From NCBI GenBank assembly GCA_029239235.1, contig JAQZBD010000013.1:1-59715 (forward strand): a stretch of DNA of 59,715 bases, in the 5' to 3' direction. Positions 1 to 8,290 of the stretch are shown piece after piece. The translations under genes were made by a program, and so were the position numbers. Each line of letters begins with the position of its first letter. Position 1 is the stretch's first letter. This DNA comes from Herbinix sp. Its GTDB lineage: Bacteria > Bacillota > Clostridia > Lachnospirales > Lachnospiraceae. The notes under the pieces are model-generated. The model made no database searches. It saw only the letters and a program-made list of their open reading frames with translations, and was not told where the DNA came from.

Positions 1-636
1 AGAAAGGCTGTTTTCGGGCTCATCTAATAGATAGAGTCCATTTTCACCAATCTTTTCAGTAAAATACCGAAATGCACTTTCCCCATTGGAATATTCCCGT
101 ACATTATCAATTAACTCATTTCTCACAAAACGGGACTGGGTTTTACTTCTAGCACTGTTTACTTTTTTAAGCTGCTCGTAATCTGCTATAGATTTCATCT
201 GAAACCTAGAATATTTCGCTTCTAAGTATTCTTCGAAAAGCTTTTCCCGTTTTTGGTCAATTCCATCATTGAGGTTACGGATGTTCAACATATAATCAAA
301 AACATCATCACTGGTAATAATTCTGCTATTTTCAGGTACGTCAGCTTCCAAATGCATCTCACACATATCGACATAGTCCGGATAGAAATTAGATTTATTG
401 TAGATAGAATCACGGTTGATTCCAGTCTTTTCCGCTATCACATTTAATACAGTTGATTTTCCCGAACCATTTCCCCCATATAAAATGGTAATTGGCTCAA
501 AATCAATTCTTTCTAATCCATGTCTTGATAATATCTTAAATGGATAAAAAGAGTCATAGCACGTTCTTTTTACCTTCATAAAAAAGTTAAATTCCATATC
601 CTCATTTGGAAATGTAAAGACATTTAAGTAAACCAT
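1..636 (-). CDS. AAA-family ATPase, partial (3' end outside window)
   Basis: This reading frame is open from an ATG at 636 to the window edge (212 codons). The N-terminal part contains a P-loop, GGNGSGKST, around residue 50, and the last visible residues are LLDEPENSLS, a Walker B motif of the ABC/RecF/SMC type. The part between is helical and charged. A GGGGGAAG ribosome binding site lies just before the ATG. It follows the flavodoxin gene by 56 bp on the same strand, so they may be co-transcribed. ATPases of this kind often belong to DNA-repair, anti-phage or orphan modules, and nothing visible here decides between these. Confidence 0.85.
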   Translation of the reverse strand, partial: MVYLNVFTFPNEDMEFNFFMKVKRTCYDSFYPFKILSRHGLERIDFEPITILYGGNGSGKSTVLNVIAEKTGINRDSIYNKSNFYPDYVDMCEMHLEADVPENSRIITSDDVFDYMLNIRNLNDGIDQKREKLFEEYLEAKYSRFQMKSIADYEQLKKVNSARSKTQSRFVRNELIDNVREYSNGESAFRYFTEKIGENGLYLLDEPENSLS

Positions 637-692
637 TATCTTCCCCCTTATGGAAAAGCAGCCTTATCATTATCTTGATAAATCACAATATA

Positions 693-1166
693 TTATAATT
701 CGTTCCCAATTGTCTCAAGCCAATATGTGACCGCTTCCGATGCAGCAGTACCGTTTACTTCAATACCAGGTAGAATTATGGATTCTGAGCATTCTTTAGC
801 TATATCATTTTCAATTTCACCAAATCCACCACCCCCATGAGTACAAAAGGGGATTATTGTTTTGCCTGTAAAATCATGTTGTTTAAGAAAACTCATAACT
901 GGCGGGGCTAATGTTTTAAACCAGTTAGGTGTACCTATAAATATTGTTTGATAATCGTCTAGTGACTCATTTCCAGATATTAGCTTAGGGCAAAATCCTC
1001 TAGAAATTTCACTTCTTACTTCTTTAGCGGCGGTATTATAGTCAAAGGAATAGTTCTTATCAGGAATTAATTCTCTTATAGTACCACCAGTCTGTTTTGC
1101 TATTTCTAATGCTAAATTCTTTGTGTTTTGAAAAAGCGAATAATATACAATCAGGGTATTGTTCAT
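693..1166 (-). CDS. flavodoxin
   Basis: A 157-residue soluble protein with the flavodoxin fold: a first beta strand LIVYYS, then the FMN phosphate loop SLFQNTKNLA near residues 10-19, and IFIGTPNWFKTLAPPV followed by CTHGGGGFGE in the FMN-ring loops. Flavodoxins carry one or two electrons in place of ferredoxin, or act as quinone or azo reductase-like enzymes. The length is normal for a short-chain flavodoxin. The ATG is preceded by AAAGGA at good spacing. No redox partner gene lies beside it, so the specific role is unknown. Confidence 0.88.
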   Translation of the reverse strand: MNNTLIVYYSLFQNTKNLALEIAKQTGGTIRELIPDKNYSFDYNTAAKEVRSEISRGFCPKLISGNESLDDYQTIFIGTPNWFKTLAPPVMSFLKQHDFTGKTIIPFCTHGGGGFGEIENDIAKECSESIILPGIEVNGTAASEAVTYWLETIGNEL

Positions 1167-1364
1167 ATTTTGTTTCCTTTCGTAAAACTTCGTTTATCGA
1201 GCTGTTTCTTTGCTTCTATATTTATGATAATATTCCTTTAATGTTATTTTTTCAAGCCTTAAATGCAGACGCTGTCTATGTACATGCCTATAACCTTACC
1301 ACAGTGGCTCAACAAAAGTCGAACAATTGCGACATAAATTTATAATAATTATTATAAATTTATA

Positions 1365-1393
1365 TTGCAATTGTCTTATAAACGTGTTAATAT
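1365..1393 (+). promoter_or_regulatory. sigma-A promoter of the uracil permease gene
   Basis: TTGCAA (1365-1370) and TAATAT (1388-1393) are separated by 17 bp, a good match to a vegetative promoter. It lies about 30 bp upstream of the first PyrR-like loop, as expected for a leader-regulated pyr gene. Confidence 0.65.
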
Positions 1394-1426
1394 TACACAA
1401 AATGAATAATTAAATATCTTTAAAAC

Positions 1427-1529
1427 AGTCCTGAGAGGCTGGCAAGATAAACATTATAAATGTAAGCACCTTTAAATTAGCCCGGCGAGGCTGAAAAGGG
1501 GAAAAGAGCAAACTCTTCTCCTCAATTTT
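1427..1529 (+). promoter_or_regulatory. PyrR-binding leader with terminator upstream of uracil permease
   Basis: AGTCCTGAGAGGCT (1427-1440) matches the PyrR binding-loop consensus ARUCCNGNGAGGYU. A second, near-consensus loop AGCCCGGCGAGGCT lies at 1479-1492. They are followed by a hairpin GGGGAAAAGAG/CTCTTCTCCTC (1498-1523, one mismatch) and a short T tract. In known pyr operons, UMP-bound PyrR stabilises the anti-antiterminator so that transcription stops when pyrimidines are plentiful. Two loops in one leader would be a variant of that arrangement. Confidence 0.82.
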
Positions 1530-1552
1530 AAAAAAATTAAGGAGGCATTATT

Positions 1553-2833
1553 ATGTCAGAGAATGTATTAACGAAATCCGAAGTCAAAACTTCAGAAAAA
1601 ACTAATTGGCTAGCTTTATCAAAGAAAGTGATTCTTGCACTTCAGCATCTTATTGCAATGTTTGGTGCTACGGTATTAGTACCTATTCTTACAGGTTTAA
1701 ATCCATCTGTTGCATTGGTTTCAGCAGGATTAGGTACTCTTATATTTCACGGAGTAACAAAGAAAAAAGTTCCTGTTTTCTTGGGTTCTTCCTTTGCCTT
1801 TATTGGTGGAATAATAGCTGTTAAAGAGGCACACAATGGTGATCTTGCATATGCTCAAGGTGGTATAGTGGTTGCAGGTCTGATATATGTATTAATGTCT
1901 TTAGTAATCAGAAAAATCGGAATGGATTTTATAAGAAAATATCTTCCTTCCCATGTAATTGGGGCAATGATAATTGTAATAGGATTAAACCTTGTTCCGG
2001 TAGCATTTGGAATGGCAAGCGGAAACTTTGTACTTGCTATAATAACTCTTGGTACAGCACTTAGCATAAGCTTCTTTGGCAAAGGCTTTTTAAAACAGCT
2101 TTCAATACTAACTGCTGTAGTAGTAGGTTATGTGGTAGCATATATTATTGGGCAAGTAGACCCTTCTTCATTCGTAAATGCACCACTACTTGCAATTCCA
2201 GCATTCACATTGCCTAAGTTCAGCGCACCTGCTATAGCAGTTCTTGCTCCGGTAGTGCTGGCAGTTTTCATGGAGCACGTTGGTGATATTACAACAAACG
2301 GACAAGTTGTTGGTCAAGATTTTATAGAAAATCCAGGACTAAACAGAACTCTCCTTGGTGATGGACTTGCAACATTATTAGCAGGTTTTATAGGAGGACC
2401 TGCCAATACAACCTATGGTGAGAACACAGGAGTTCTAGCTATAACAAAGAACTATGATCCATCAATATTAAGATTAGCTGCAGTATTTGCCATAGTACTT
2501 GGGTTCGTAGCTAAGATTGGTGGTTTCCTTGGAACTATACCAACTCCTGTTATGGGTGGTATAAGCATGATGTTATTCTCAATGATTGCTCTTGTAGGAG
2601 TACAAACGATAAAGAATAACAAAGTTCAATTCAATGCGGTAAATGTTATTGTGATGATTGTAGTATTAGTCTTAGGATTATGGGGATCATACTTCCAAAA
2701 CATGACCGGTATTAATATCGGAATAAAGATAAACGAAACTGTTTCAATTACAGGCCTAAGCTTGGCTGCAATAACCGGAGTAGCATTAAACGCATTCCTT
2801 AACATTATAATACCAGCATCTAAGAAAGCTTAG
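1553..2833 (+). CDS. uraA: uracil permease (NCS2 / UraA family)
   Basis: A 426-residue, very hydrophobic protein of normal UraA/PyrP length with about 12-14 membrane segments. Typical NCS2 stretches are visible: ALQHLIAMFGATVLVPILTG near the start, VFMEHVGDITTNGQ in the middle (the conserved Glu of TM8), and GPANTTYGENTGVLAITK (TM10 substrate-site region). It imports uracil by proton symport across the cell membrane. The AAGGAGG ribosome binding site and the PyrR leader upstream place it in the pyrimidine regulon. It is monocistronic here, with an IS200-type insertion directly downstream. Confidence 0.95.
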   Translation: MSENVLTKSEVKTSEKTNWLALSKKVILALQHLIAMFGATVLVPILTGLNPSVALVSAGLGTLIFHGVTKKKVPVFLGSSFAFIGGIIAVKEAHNGDLAYAQGGIVVAGLIYVLMSLVIRKIGMDFIRKYLPSHVIGAMIIVIGLNLVPVAFGMASGNFVLAIITLGTALSISFFGKGFLKQLSILTAVVVGYVVAYIIGQVDPSSFVNAPLLAIPAFTLPKFSAPAIAVLAPVVLAVFMEHVGDITTNGQVVGQDFIENPGLNRTLLGDGLATLLAGFIGGPANTTYGENTGVLAITKNYDPSILRLAAVFAIVLGFVAKIGGFLGTIPTPVMGGISMMLFSMIALVGVQTIKNNKVQFNAVNVIVMIVVLVLGLWGSYFQNMTGINIGIKINETVSITGLSLAAITGVALNAFLNIIIPASKKA

Positions 2834-2978
2834 TAATTTTTATAAAATAATCATAACCACCCGTAAAACGGGTGGTTTGCTCTAGCCCTATAAGGGCATG
2901 TTACTGGCTGTGTCTTAAGACACGCTGAAAAATCCGCCAACTGCAAAGATTTCTCATGCAGCCCCTCAAGGGGCTCTT

Positions 2979-3452
2979 TTATTTTTTCTTCTTGTTATCT
3001 GGATCTTCACTAAACGGATCAAATAATTCCTTCATACTTATCTGATCACTCGCAATATCTTCTTGCAACTGGTTCTTTATATACTCTTCTATTATTTTTT
3101 TGTTTCTCCCCACAGTATCAACGTAATATCCTTTGCACCAAAACTGTCTATTTCCATACTTATATTTCAGGTTTGCGTGTCTATCGAATATCATGAGTGA
3201 GCTTTTTCCCTTCAAGTAACCCATGAAGTTTGAAACACTTAACTTCGGTGGTATGCTCACCACCATGTGTATGTGATCTGGGCATGCATTTGCTTCCAGG
3301 ATTTCTACTCCCTTATGCTCACATAACTTTCTTAAAATCTTTCCTATATCAACCTTGATTTTTCCGTAGATCACCTGCCTACGATATTTAGGTGCAAATA
3401 CGATATGGTATTTACAATTCCATTTGCTATGTGCTAAACTTTGACTATCCAT
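2979..3452 (-). CDS. tnpA: IS200/IS605 family transposase TnpA (Y1 HUH)
   Basis: A 157-residue Y1 transposase. The HUH motif is HIHMVV (around residue 61), and a tyrosine in EEYIKNQ (around residue 125) fits the catalytic Tyr. The N-terminal KWNCKYHIVFAPKYRRQVI is diagnostic of the family. It cuts and joins single-stranded ends at the two hairpins. The length is normal, with no internal stop, so the copy may be active. Its Shine-Dalgarno lies inside a 15-bp inverted repeat in its own 5' UTR. Confidence 0.95.
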   Translation of the reverse strand: MDSQSLAHSKWNCKYHIVFAPKYRRQVIYGKIKVDIGKILRKLCEHKGVEILEANACPDHIHMVVSIPPKLSVSNFMGYLKGKSSLMIFDRHANLKYKYGNRQFWCKGYYVDTVGRNKKIIEEYIKNQLQEDIASDQISMKELFDPFSEDPDNKKKK

Positions 3453-3455
3453 TGT

Positions 3456-3517
3456 GTAACCTCCTTTGTTGTTAATGCGGTTGGCGGACCAGTATTAATT
3501 CTAACAAAGGAGGTTAC
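3456..3517 (-). promoter_or_regulatory. 5' UTR hairpin sequestering the tnpA ribosome binding site
   Basis: GTAACCTCCTTTGTT at 3456-3470 is perfectly complementary to AACAAAGGAGGTTAC at 3503-3517. Read on the minus strand, the second arm of the mRNA hairpin contains the AAGGAGG of tnpA, just before its ATG. This would hide the start site and keep translation low, as described for IS200 in enterobacteria. Confidence 0.78.
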
Positions 3518-3594
3518 TCTTTTTCTACTCAAAGCTAAAAGCTTTTTTGAACCACGGGCATAGCCCGTGGTATTCGTAAAACAAAAAATAATAA

Positions 3595-3631
3595 AAATCC
3601 ATGGATTACTTTTAAGGTAATCCATGGATTT
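3595..3631. terminator. bidirectional intrinsic terminator
   Basis: A 15-bp perfect stem, AAATCCATGGATTAC (3595-3609) and its complement (3617-3631), with a 7-nt loop. T-rich tracts lie on both sides. It lies 32 bp after the stop of the GTPase gene and is the likely terminator of that minus-strand gene. Confidence 0.8.
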
Positions 3632-3662
3632 AATTTTTCTTCTGAATAAAATATTCAACGGC

Positions 3663-6314
3663 TTACTTATCACTTTCTTTTTTTATCATTTCTTCAACCT
3701 TTTGCTTTTCTTCGGGAGACAATGCATCTATAAGGTAATTAGGGTCTTTTCTCCATACTTCCTTATATTGCTGCTTTATTCTTTCCTTAGCACCGTCAAT
3801 CTCAGCCTTGAGTTCTCTGGCAGATAATAAGGAACAGCCTGCTCCTCTTATAATAATCTGCTGTAAACCATCTGAGGTTGCAACCGCTATATTATATTTT
3901 TTCTGATTGTCATATGCAAATTTTTCAATATACTGGTCCGCGGTTTGTGCCTCCCTGGTATATACGATATGGATATTATCATAGTCGATTACTTCCTCAA
4001 GATGCCCCTGAACACGGTAAGCATCAAACACAACGATTATCTGACATTTTCGAATCCCTTGATAATTACTTAGAGAATCAAGCAATTTCATTCTCGCACC
4101 GTCCATATTCCCATCAGCAAGCTCTTTCAGTTCAGTCCATGCATATATAATATTATAGCCATCCACAAGGAGATACTCTTCTTTGATTTCTTTCTGCCGG
4201 TTCATATATATAGCCGGTTCATAATAACTGTCACGGGCTGTTTTGTGACTTTTCCAGGCAGATTTCTCCCGTTGGTTCGCATAGAAGGTTTTATTGATAA
4301 TTTGATCAATCTCATCTAAACTAATCCATCTATCCGCTGTGAATAATGCCTGGCTTAGGGCTGCTTCTCCTGATAAATCGTCTTTTTTTTGAAGATAGCT
4401 TTCAACATGCATATAATCCTTTACTTCATCCCAATCCACCAAAAAACCTGCACCATGTGTACAAAATACAGAACCTGTTGGATTTGCCGCGTCTCTTTCC
4501 GAATCATATCCGATGCTTTCTATAACCGCTTCTGCATTATGGCATGGTTCATACCCTTTCAGGCTGTAAAACAGTCTGCCCAAGCCTTTTGTATAGGCAA
4601 TTACCTCTTTTTGATAGTTCCTCATAGTAATGACTGGGGCATTACCAACAAGTAGCGCCATCTCGCCGTTTGTCTGTGAGACTTCGCATGTGCCATGCAT
4701 TTTCTCAATGTCAGTCATCGCTCTTCCTACCATTTTCTCAGGCAGTTCCAGCTGAAAGGCATAATAAGGCTCCAACAATATGGATTCAGCTTCCCTTAAG
4801 CCCTGGCGCACCGCACGGTAGGTAGCCTCCCTGAAATCTCCGCCTTCGGTATGCTTATTGTGTGCTCGGCCTGAGACTAAAGTAATTTTCATATCTGTAA
4901 TCGCAGACCCTGTCAGAACTCCTTTATGCACTTTTTCTTCCATATGGGTTAAAATTAGTCTTTGCCAACTTTTACCCAAAACATCCTCGCTGCATTCCAC
5001 CCCAAACTGCAGACCGCTTCCCCGCTCTCCCGGCTCCAATAACAGGTGGACCTCCGCATAATGGCGCAATGGCTCAAAGTGCCCTACTCCTTCTACTACA
5101 TTGGCAATGGTCTCTTTATACACAATCCTTCCAGTATCAAAGGCCACCTCAACACCAAAACGGCTTTGTATAAGGCTTTGCAGAATTTCAATCTGCACCT
5201 CTCCCATGATCTGTACCTGGATTTCCTGTAACTGTTCATCCCATATAATATGAAGCTCCGGCTCTTCTTCTTCAATCTGACGCAGCTTGGGAATCATCGC
5301 TCTTGGGTCGCAGCCCTCAGGCAGTATAATCTGATAGGACAATACGGGTTCCAATACTGGCGTGTCTGAAGCTTGCTCTATCCCCAAGCCTTCTCCCGGC
5401 CTGGTTTGGCTGAGTCCTGTTACTGCGAATACAGTACCTGCCTCCACCTCACTTACTGCCTCGAACTTCTGTCCGGAATATATACGGATTTGATTAACTT
5501 TCTCTTCCCAGCTGCCAGATATTAAGACATCTTTCACCTTAAGCTTTCCACCTGTGAGCTTCATATGTGTAAGACGATTCCCTTGCTCGTCCCTTGTTAC
5601 TTTGAATATCTTAGCTCCGAACTCATCGGGGTAGGAAGGTATCATGGTATATTTCTCAATGCCCTGAATAAATTGATCTACACCCTCTAATTTTAATGCA
5701 GAACCAAAAAAACACGGAAAAACTCTGCGCTCAATAACAGCTTTTTTTATCTGCGAAGTTTCAATTTGTCCCTTTTCCAAAAAGGACTCCATCATGATTT
5801 CTTCACACATGGCCAGTTGGTCATAAAAACTAGAATTCTCAACTTGTCCAAATTCAATACATCCATCATCCAACTGCTTTTTTAATTCTATCATTAATTT
5901 TTCCTTGTCCGTCCCATGCTGATCCATCTTATTAATAAATAAAAAAACAGGTATCTGATACTTATCAAGCAGCCGCCATAATGTTTTGGTATGACCTTGC
6001 ACCCCATCTGCGCCGCTTATCACTAAAATGCCATAATCCAGCACTTGAAGTGCTCTCTCCATTTCAGCCGAAAAATCTACATGCCCTGGGGTATCTAATA
6101 AGGTAAACTGAGTCTCACCTATTTCAAAGATGGCCTGTTTGGAAAAAATAGTGATCCCTCTTGCCCTCTCCAGCTCATAGGTATCTAAATAAGCATCCTT
6201 ATTGTCTACCCTTCCCAATTTTCCGATTTTACCGCTTAGGTAAAGCAAACTCTCTGATAATGTCGTCTTGCCTGCATCCACATGTGCTAATATTCCAATG
6301 GCTAACTTTTTCAT
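3663..6314 (-). CDS. Tet(M)-like ribosomal-protection GTPase with C-terminal Rae1/YacP-like NYN ribonuclease domain
   Basis: An 883-residue protein. The first 650 or so residues are EF-G/Tet(M)-like: G1 AHVDAGKTT, switch I RGITIFSKQ, G3 DTPGHVDF, G4 NKMD, then domains II-V. Tet(M) itself is about 640 residues. The last 170 residues (from about 712) are a NYN/PIN-like domain of the YacP/Rae1 family. Its four candidate metal-binding Asp residues sit in LLVDGYNII, VVFDAYR, TADQYIE and ATSDGLQQ (about 718, 764, 793, 815). Rae1 of Bacillus cleaves mRNA in the ribosomal A site, the same place where Tet(M) acts, so the fusion makes mechanistic sense. Whether it confers tetracycline resistance cannot be told. 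The ATG at 6314 was chosen over a GTG two codons upstream. Confidence 0.88.
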   Translation of the reverse strand: MKKLAIGILAHVDAGKTTLSESLLYLSGKIGKLGRVDNKDAYLDTYELERARGITIFSKQAIFEIGETQFTLLDTPGHVDFSAEMERALQVLDYGILVISGADGVQGHTKTLWRLLDKYQIPVFLFINKMDQHGTDKEKLMIELKKQLDDGCIEFGQVENSSFYDQLAMCEEIMMESFLEKGQIETSQIKKAVIERRVFPCFFGSALKLEGVDQFIQGIEKYTMIPSYPDEFGAKIFKVTRDEQGNRLTHMKLTGGKLKVKDVLISGSWEEKVNQIRIYSGQKFEAVSEVEAGTVFAVTGLSQTRPGEGLGIEQASDTPVLEPVLSYQIILPEGCDPRAMIPKLRQIEEEEPELHIIWDEQLQEIQVQIMGEVQIEILQSLIQSRFGVEVAFDTGRIVYKETIANVVEGVGHFEPLRHYAEVHLLLEPGERGSGLQFGVECSEDVLGKSWQRLILTHMEEKVHKGVLTGSAITDMKITLVSGRAHNKHTEGGDFREATYRAVRQGLREAESILLEPYYAFQLELPEKMVGRAMTDIEKMHGTCEVSQTNGEMALLVGNAPVITMRNYQKEVIAYTKGLGRLFYSLKGYEPCHNAEAVIESIGYDSERDAANPTGSVFCTHGAGFLVDWDEVKDYMHVESYLQKKDDLSGEAALSQALFTADRWISLDEIDQIINKTFYANQREKSAWKSHKTARDSYYEPAIYMNRQKEIKEEYLLVDGYNIIYAWTELKELADGNMDGARMKLLDSLSNYQGIRKCQIIVVFDAYRVQGHLEEVIDYDNIHIVYTREAQTADQYIEKFAYDNQKKYNIAVATSDGLQQIIIRGAGCSLLSARELKAEIDGAKERIKQQYKEVWRKDPNYLIDALSPEEKQKVEEMIKKESDK

Positions 6315-6500
6315 AATCACTTCATATCTTTCATTTCTTTATTTAGGCTTGTATATCGATTCTTTCCTTATTATGATACCAATAAGTTTGGAATTTTACA
6401 ATTTTACTGTATTACTTTTACGTAAATTGATCTGATTATAGGGTAGGGGAAATCACTTAATATTCCAAAAAAAAATCAATTATATTAAATTTTTTCACAT

Positions 6501-6566
6501 ACTATCGCAATAGTCTTTACAAATCCAGACTATTGCGATAGTATATAAATATACTACTGTAATAGT
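6501..6566 (+). promoter_or_regulatory. promoter with three BlaI-type operators
   Basis: Three copies of a 14-bp dyad lie before the repressor gene: ACTATCGCAATAGT (6501-6514), ACTATTGCGATAGT (6529-6542) and ACTACTGTAATAGT (6553-6566). The first two form a perfect inverted repeat with 16-bp arms. A TTTACA-N17-TAGTAT promoter (6516-6521, 6539-6544) lies within them, so a bound BlaI-type dimer would block its own operon. Confidence 0.8.
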
Positions 6567-6580
6567 CTGGAGGTTTTATT

Positions 6581-6937
6581 TTGGATACAGTAAAATTATT
6601 TGACAGCGAACTTAAAATTATGGACATTGTTTGGGATAACGAGCCCGTCTCGGCAAAGGACATTACCCTTATGGCAGCCAAAACAATCGGATGGAATAAG
6701 AATACAACTTATACAATAATAAAAAAGCTCATCGATAAAAATGCAATCGTAAGGACTGAACCGAACTTTATCTGCACTTCCCTTGTCAAAAAAGAAGTTG
6801 TACAGAAGGCTGAAACCCAAAATCTTATCGACAAGCTTTATAATGGTTCTAAAAAAGCCTTTTTCGCCGCATTCATGGAAGATAATATATCCGATGATGA
6901 CCTTGAGGTGTTGAAAAAGCTGATAGAGAAGAGGTAG
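6581..6937 (+). CDS. BlaI/MecI/CopY-family transcriptional repressor
   Basis: A 118-residue winged-helix repressor. The recognition region is WNKNTTYTIIKKLIDKNAI, the BlaI hallmark. The N-terminal FDSELKIMDIVWDNEPVSAKDI and the acidic C-terminal dimerisation helix also fit. The start is TTG at 6581, six bases after GGAGG. It is followed after 3 bp by an M56 antirepressor gene, the standard BlaI-BlaR1 pairing, and preceded by three operator copies. In known systems the repressor is cleaved after the M56 protein is activated. Confidence 0.92.
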   Translation: MDTVKLFDSELKIMDIVWDNEPVSAKDITLMAAKTIGWNKNTTYTIIKKLIDKNAIVRTEPNFICTSLVKKEVVQKAETQNLIDKLYNGSKKAFFAAFMEDNISDDDLEVLKKLIEKR

Positions 6938-6940
6938 ACT

Positions 6941-7852
6941 ATGCTATCTGAAATATTCTACTGGGTACTTAATATTAACATTCTCGGCAGTGTTGCAGGA
7001 TTGATTGTCTTGTCACTGCGTAAAATCAGAACACTGCCGCGTTTTGCGGTATATTTCTTATGGCTTCTTCCCCTCATCAGATTGTGGCTGCCTTTTGGCA
7101 TTGCCAATAAATACAGTCTGCTAAGCCTAATTTCAAAATTTACCACAAAAACAGTGGTTATATGGGAAGAACTGCCGCAGTTCACAACCACTAACAGCAT
7201 AATGGGGGCAAACAGCTATTTTCCTATTGAATACAAAACTAATCTGCTTGAAAATGTGTTTAATGTGGCATCGATAGTTTGGATTATAGTTTGCTGCGCT
7301 GCCATTCTGACTACAGCGTTGTTATACTTCTTTACGAAATCAGAATTGAAATCGGCAGAGCTTATTAAAGGAAATATCTATAAATCTGACAGAATTACAT
7401 CGCCTGCTGTATATGGTATTATTCGCTCTAGAATCATTATTCCTACTGCAATAGCTGATGGAGATATAGATTATATCATCCTGCATGAGCAAGTGCATAT
7501 AGGGCGTAGAGACAATCTATTTCGGATAATTGCCGTGATAACTGCGTGCGTGCATTGGTTTAATCCACTTTCTTGGATTTTCTTAAAATGCTTTTTTGCC
7601 GATATGGAGTTAGCGTGTGATGCAAAGGTCTTGAAAAGCCTAAACCAAACCCAAACCAAGGAGTATGCTCGCACTATTCTTACCTGCGCCTCTAGTAAAA
7701 CTTTCTTGGCTTCAGCCTTTGGAGGAGCAAAAACAAAGGTGCGAATCGAAAATATATTATCATACAAAAAGCTTACTGTTTTATCTTCACTCTACTTTGC
7801 TGCGTTGGTAGTGGTAATTTCAATAATCATTATCACCAATGCGACTACTTAG
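6941..7852 (+). CDS. M56-family (BlaR1/MecR1-like) membrane metallopeptidase
   Basis: 303 residues with three or four N-terminal membrane segments, the zinc motif H182-E-Q-V-H186 in LHEQVHIGRRD, a downstream ELACDAKVL that supplies the third ligand in the family, and a last membrane segment at the C-terminus. BlaR1 is about 600 residues with a penicillin-binding sensor; that sensor is absent here, so the inducing signal must come from elsewhere. The following lipoprotein and membrane protein are candidates. Starts 3 bp after blaI. Confidence 0.9.
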   Translation: MLSEIFYWVLNINILGSVAGLIVLSLRKIRTLPRFAVYFLWLLPLIRLWLPFGIANKYSLLSLISKFTTKTVVIWEELPQFTTTNSIMGANSYFPIEYKTNLLENVFNVASIVWIIVCCAAILTTALLYFFTKSELKSAELIKGNIYKSDRITSPAVYGIIRSRIIIPTAIADGDIDYIILHEQVHIGRRDNLFRIIAVITACVHWFNPLSWIFLKCFFADMELACDAKVLKSLNQTQTKEYARTILTCASSKTFLASAFGGAKTKVRIENILSYKKLTVLSSLYFAALVVVISIIIITNATT

Positions 7853-7863
7853 GAGGTACTATT

Positions 7864-8247
7864 TTGAAAAGAATTTTTATTATAATACTGGTTGTTGCCC
7901 TGTTACTGTCAGGATGTGCAAAATCGGAAAGTAGCAACACGATAAAGGCAGATAATATTACGATTGGTTATGGTGTTTCAAGTTATGCTATGTTTGGCGC
8001 AGATCAATCGGTCATTGATGACCTGTTTAATGAGTTCAACTCTCTCAGCTTTAAAAAAACCTCAGAGGAATTGGATTTATTAAGCGCCTTCCATGTGAGC
8101 TTTTCCTCTAATGAGAAAGGTGTTAAAAGCTTCTGGGTTGATAAGAATGGCGTGTTTTGGCTTGGTGGTAAAACCCAATGCTATAAGATTTCTACCGGCA
8201 CATTTGATTATGAGCATTTAAAAGCAATATACCAAGAAAGTAGATAA
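7864..8247 (+). CDS. small lipoprotein of the BlaI/M56 operon
   Basis: 127 residues with a lipoprotein signal (KRIFIIILVVALLLSGCAKS, lipobox LLSGC), so it should be anchored outside the membrane. The mature part is about 105 residues of mixed alpha/beta composition; I do not recognise the family. It starts 11 bp after the M56 gene with GGAGG upstream and is clearly in the same operon, perhaps as the signal receptor or target of the M56 protease (inference). Confidence 0.75.
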   Translation: MKRIFIIILVVALLLSGCAKSESSNTIKADNITIGYGVSSYAMFGADQSVIDDLFNEFNSLSFKKTSEELDLLSAFHVSFSSNEKGVKSFWVDKNGVFWLGGKTQCYKISTGTFDYEHLKAIYQESR

Positions 8248-8290
8248 ATCTCATTGGTAATTGCATGATGAATTAAAGGGGTGTAAATTC

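Larger units (their letters stand above)
2855..3571 (-). mobile_element. IS200/IS605-family element, tnpA only
   Basis: One tnpA gene is bounded by two subterminal hairpins, as in IS200-type elements: AACCACCCG/CGGGTGGTT at 2855-2877 (right end relative to tnpA) and ACCACGGGC/GCCCGTGGT at 3551-3571 (left end). No tnpB is present. There are no terminal inverted repeats and no obvious target duplication, as expected for single-strand transposition. Inside the right end are further small hairpins: GTGTCTTAAGACAC at 2910-2923 and AGCCCCT/AGGGGCT at about 2960. Exact cleavage sites cannot be fixed without an empty-site comparison. Confidence 0.85.

Noticed and set aside
3663-6314. Plain tetracycline-resistance gene
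   Set aside because: The C-terminal NYN domain and overall length differ from Tet(M); resistance cannot be inferred from homology alone.
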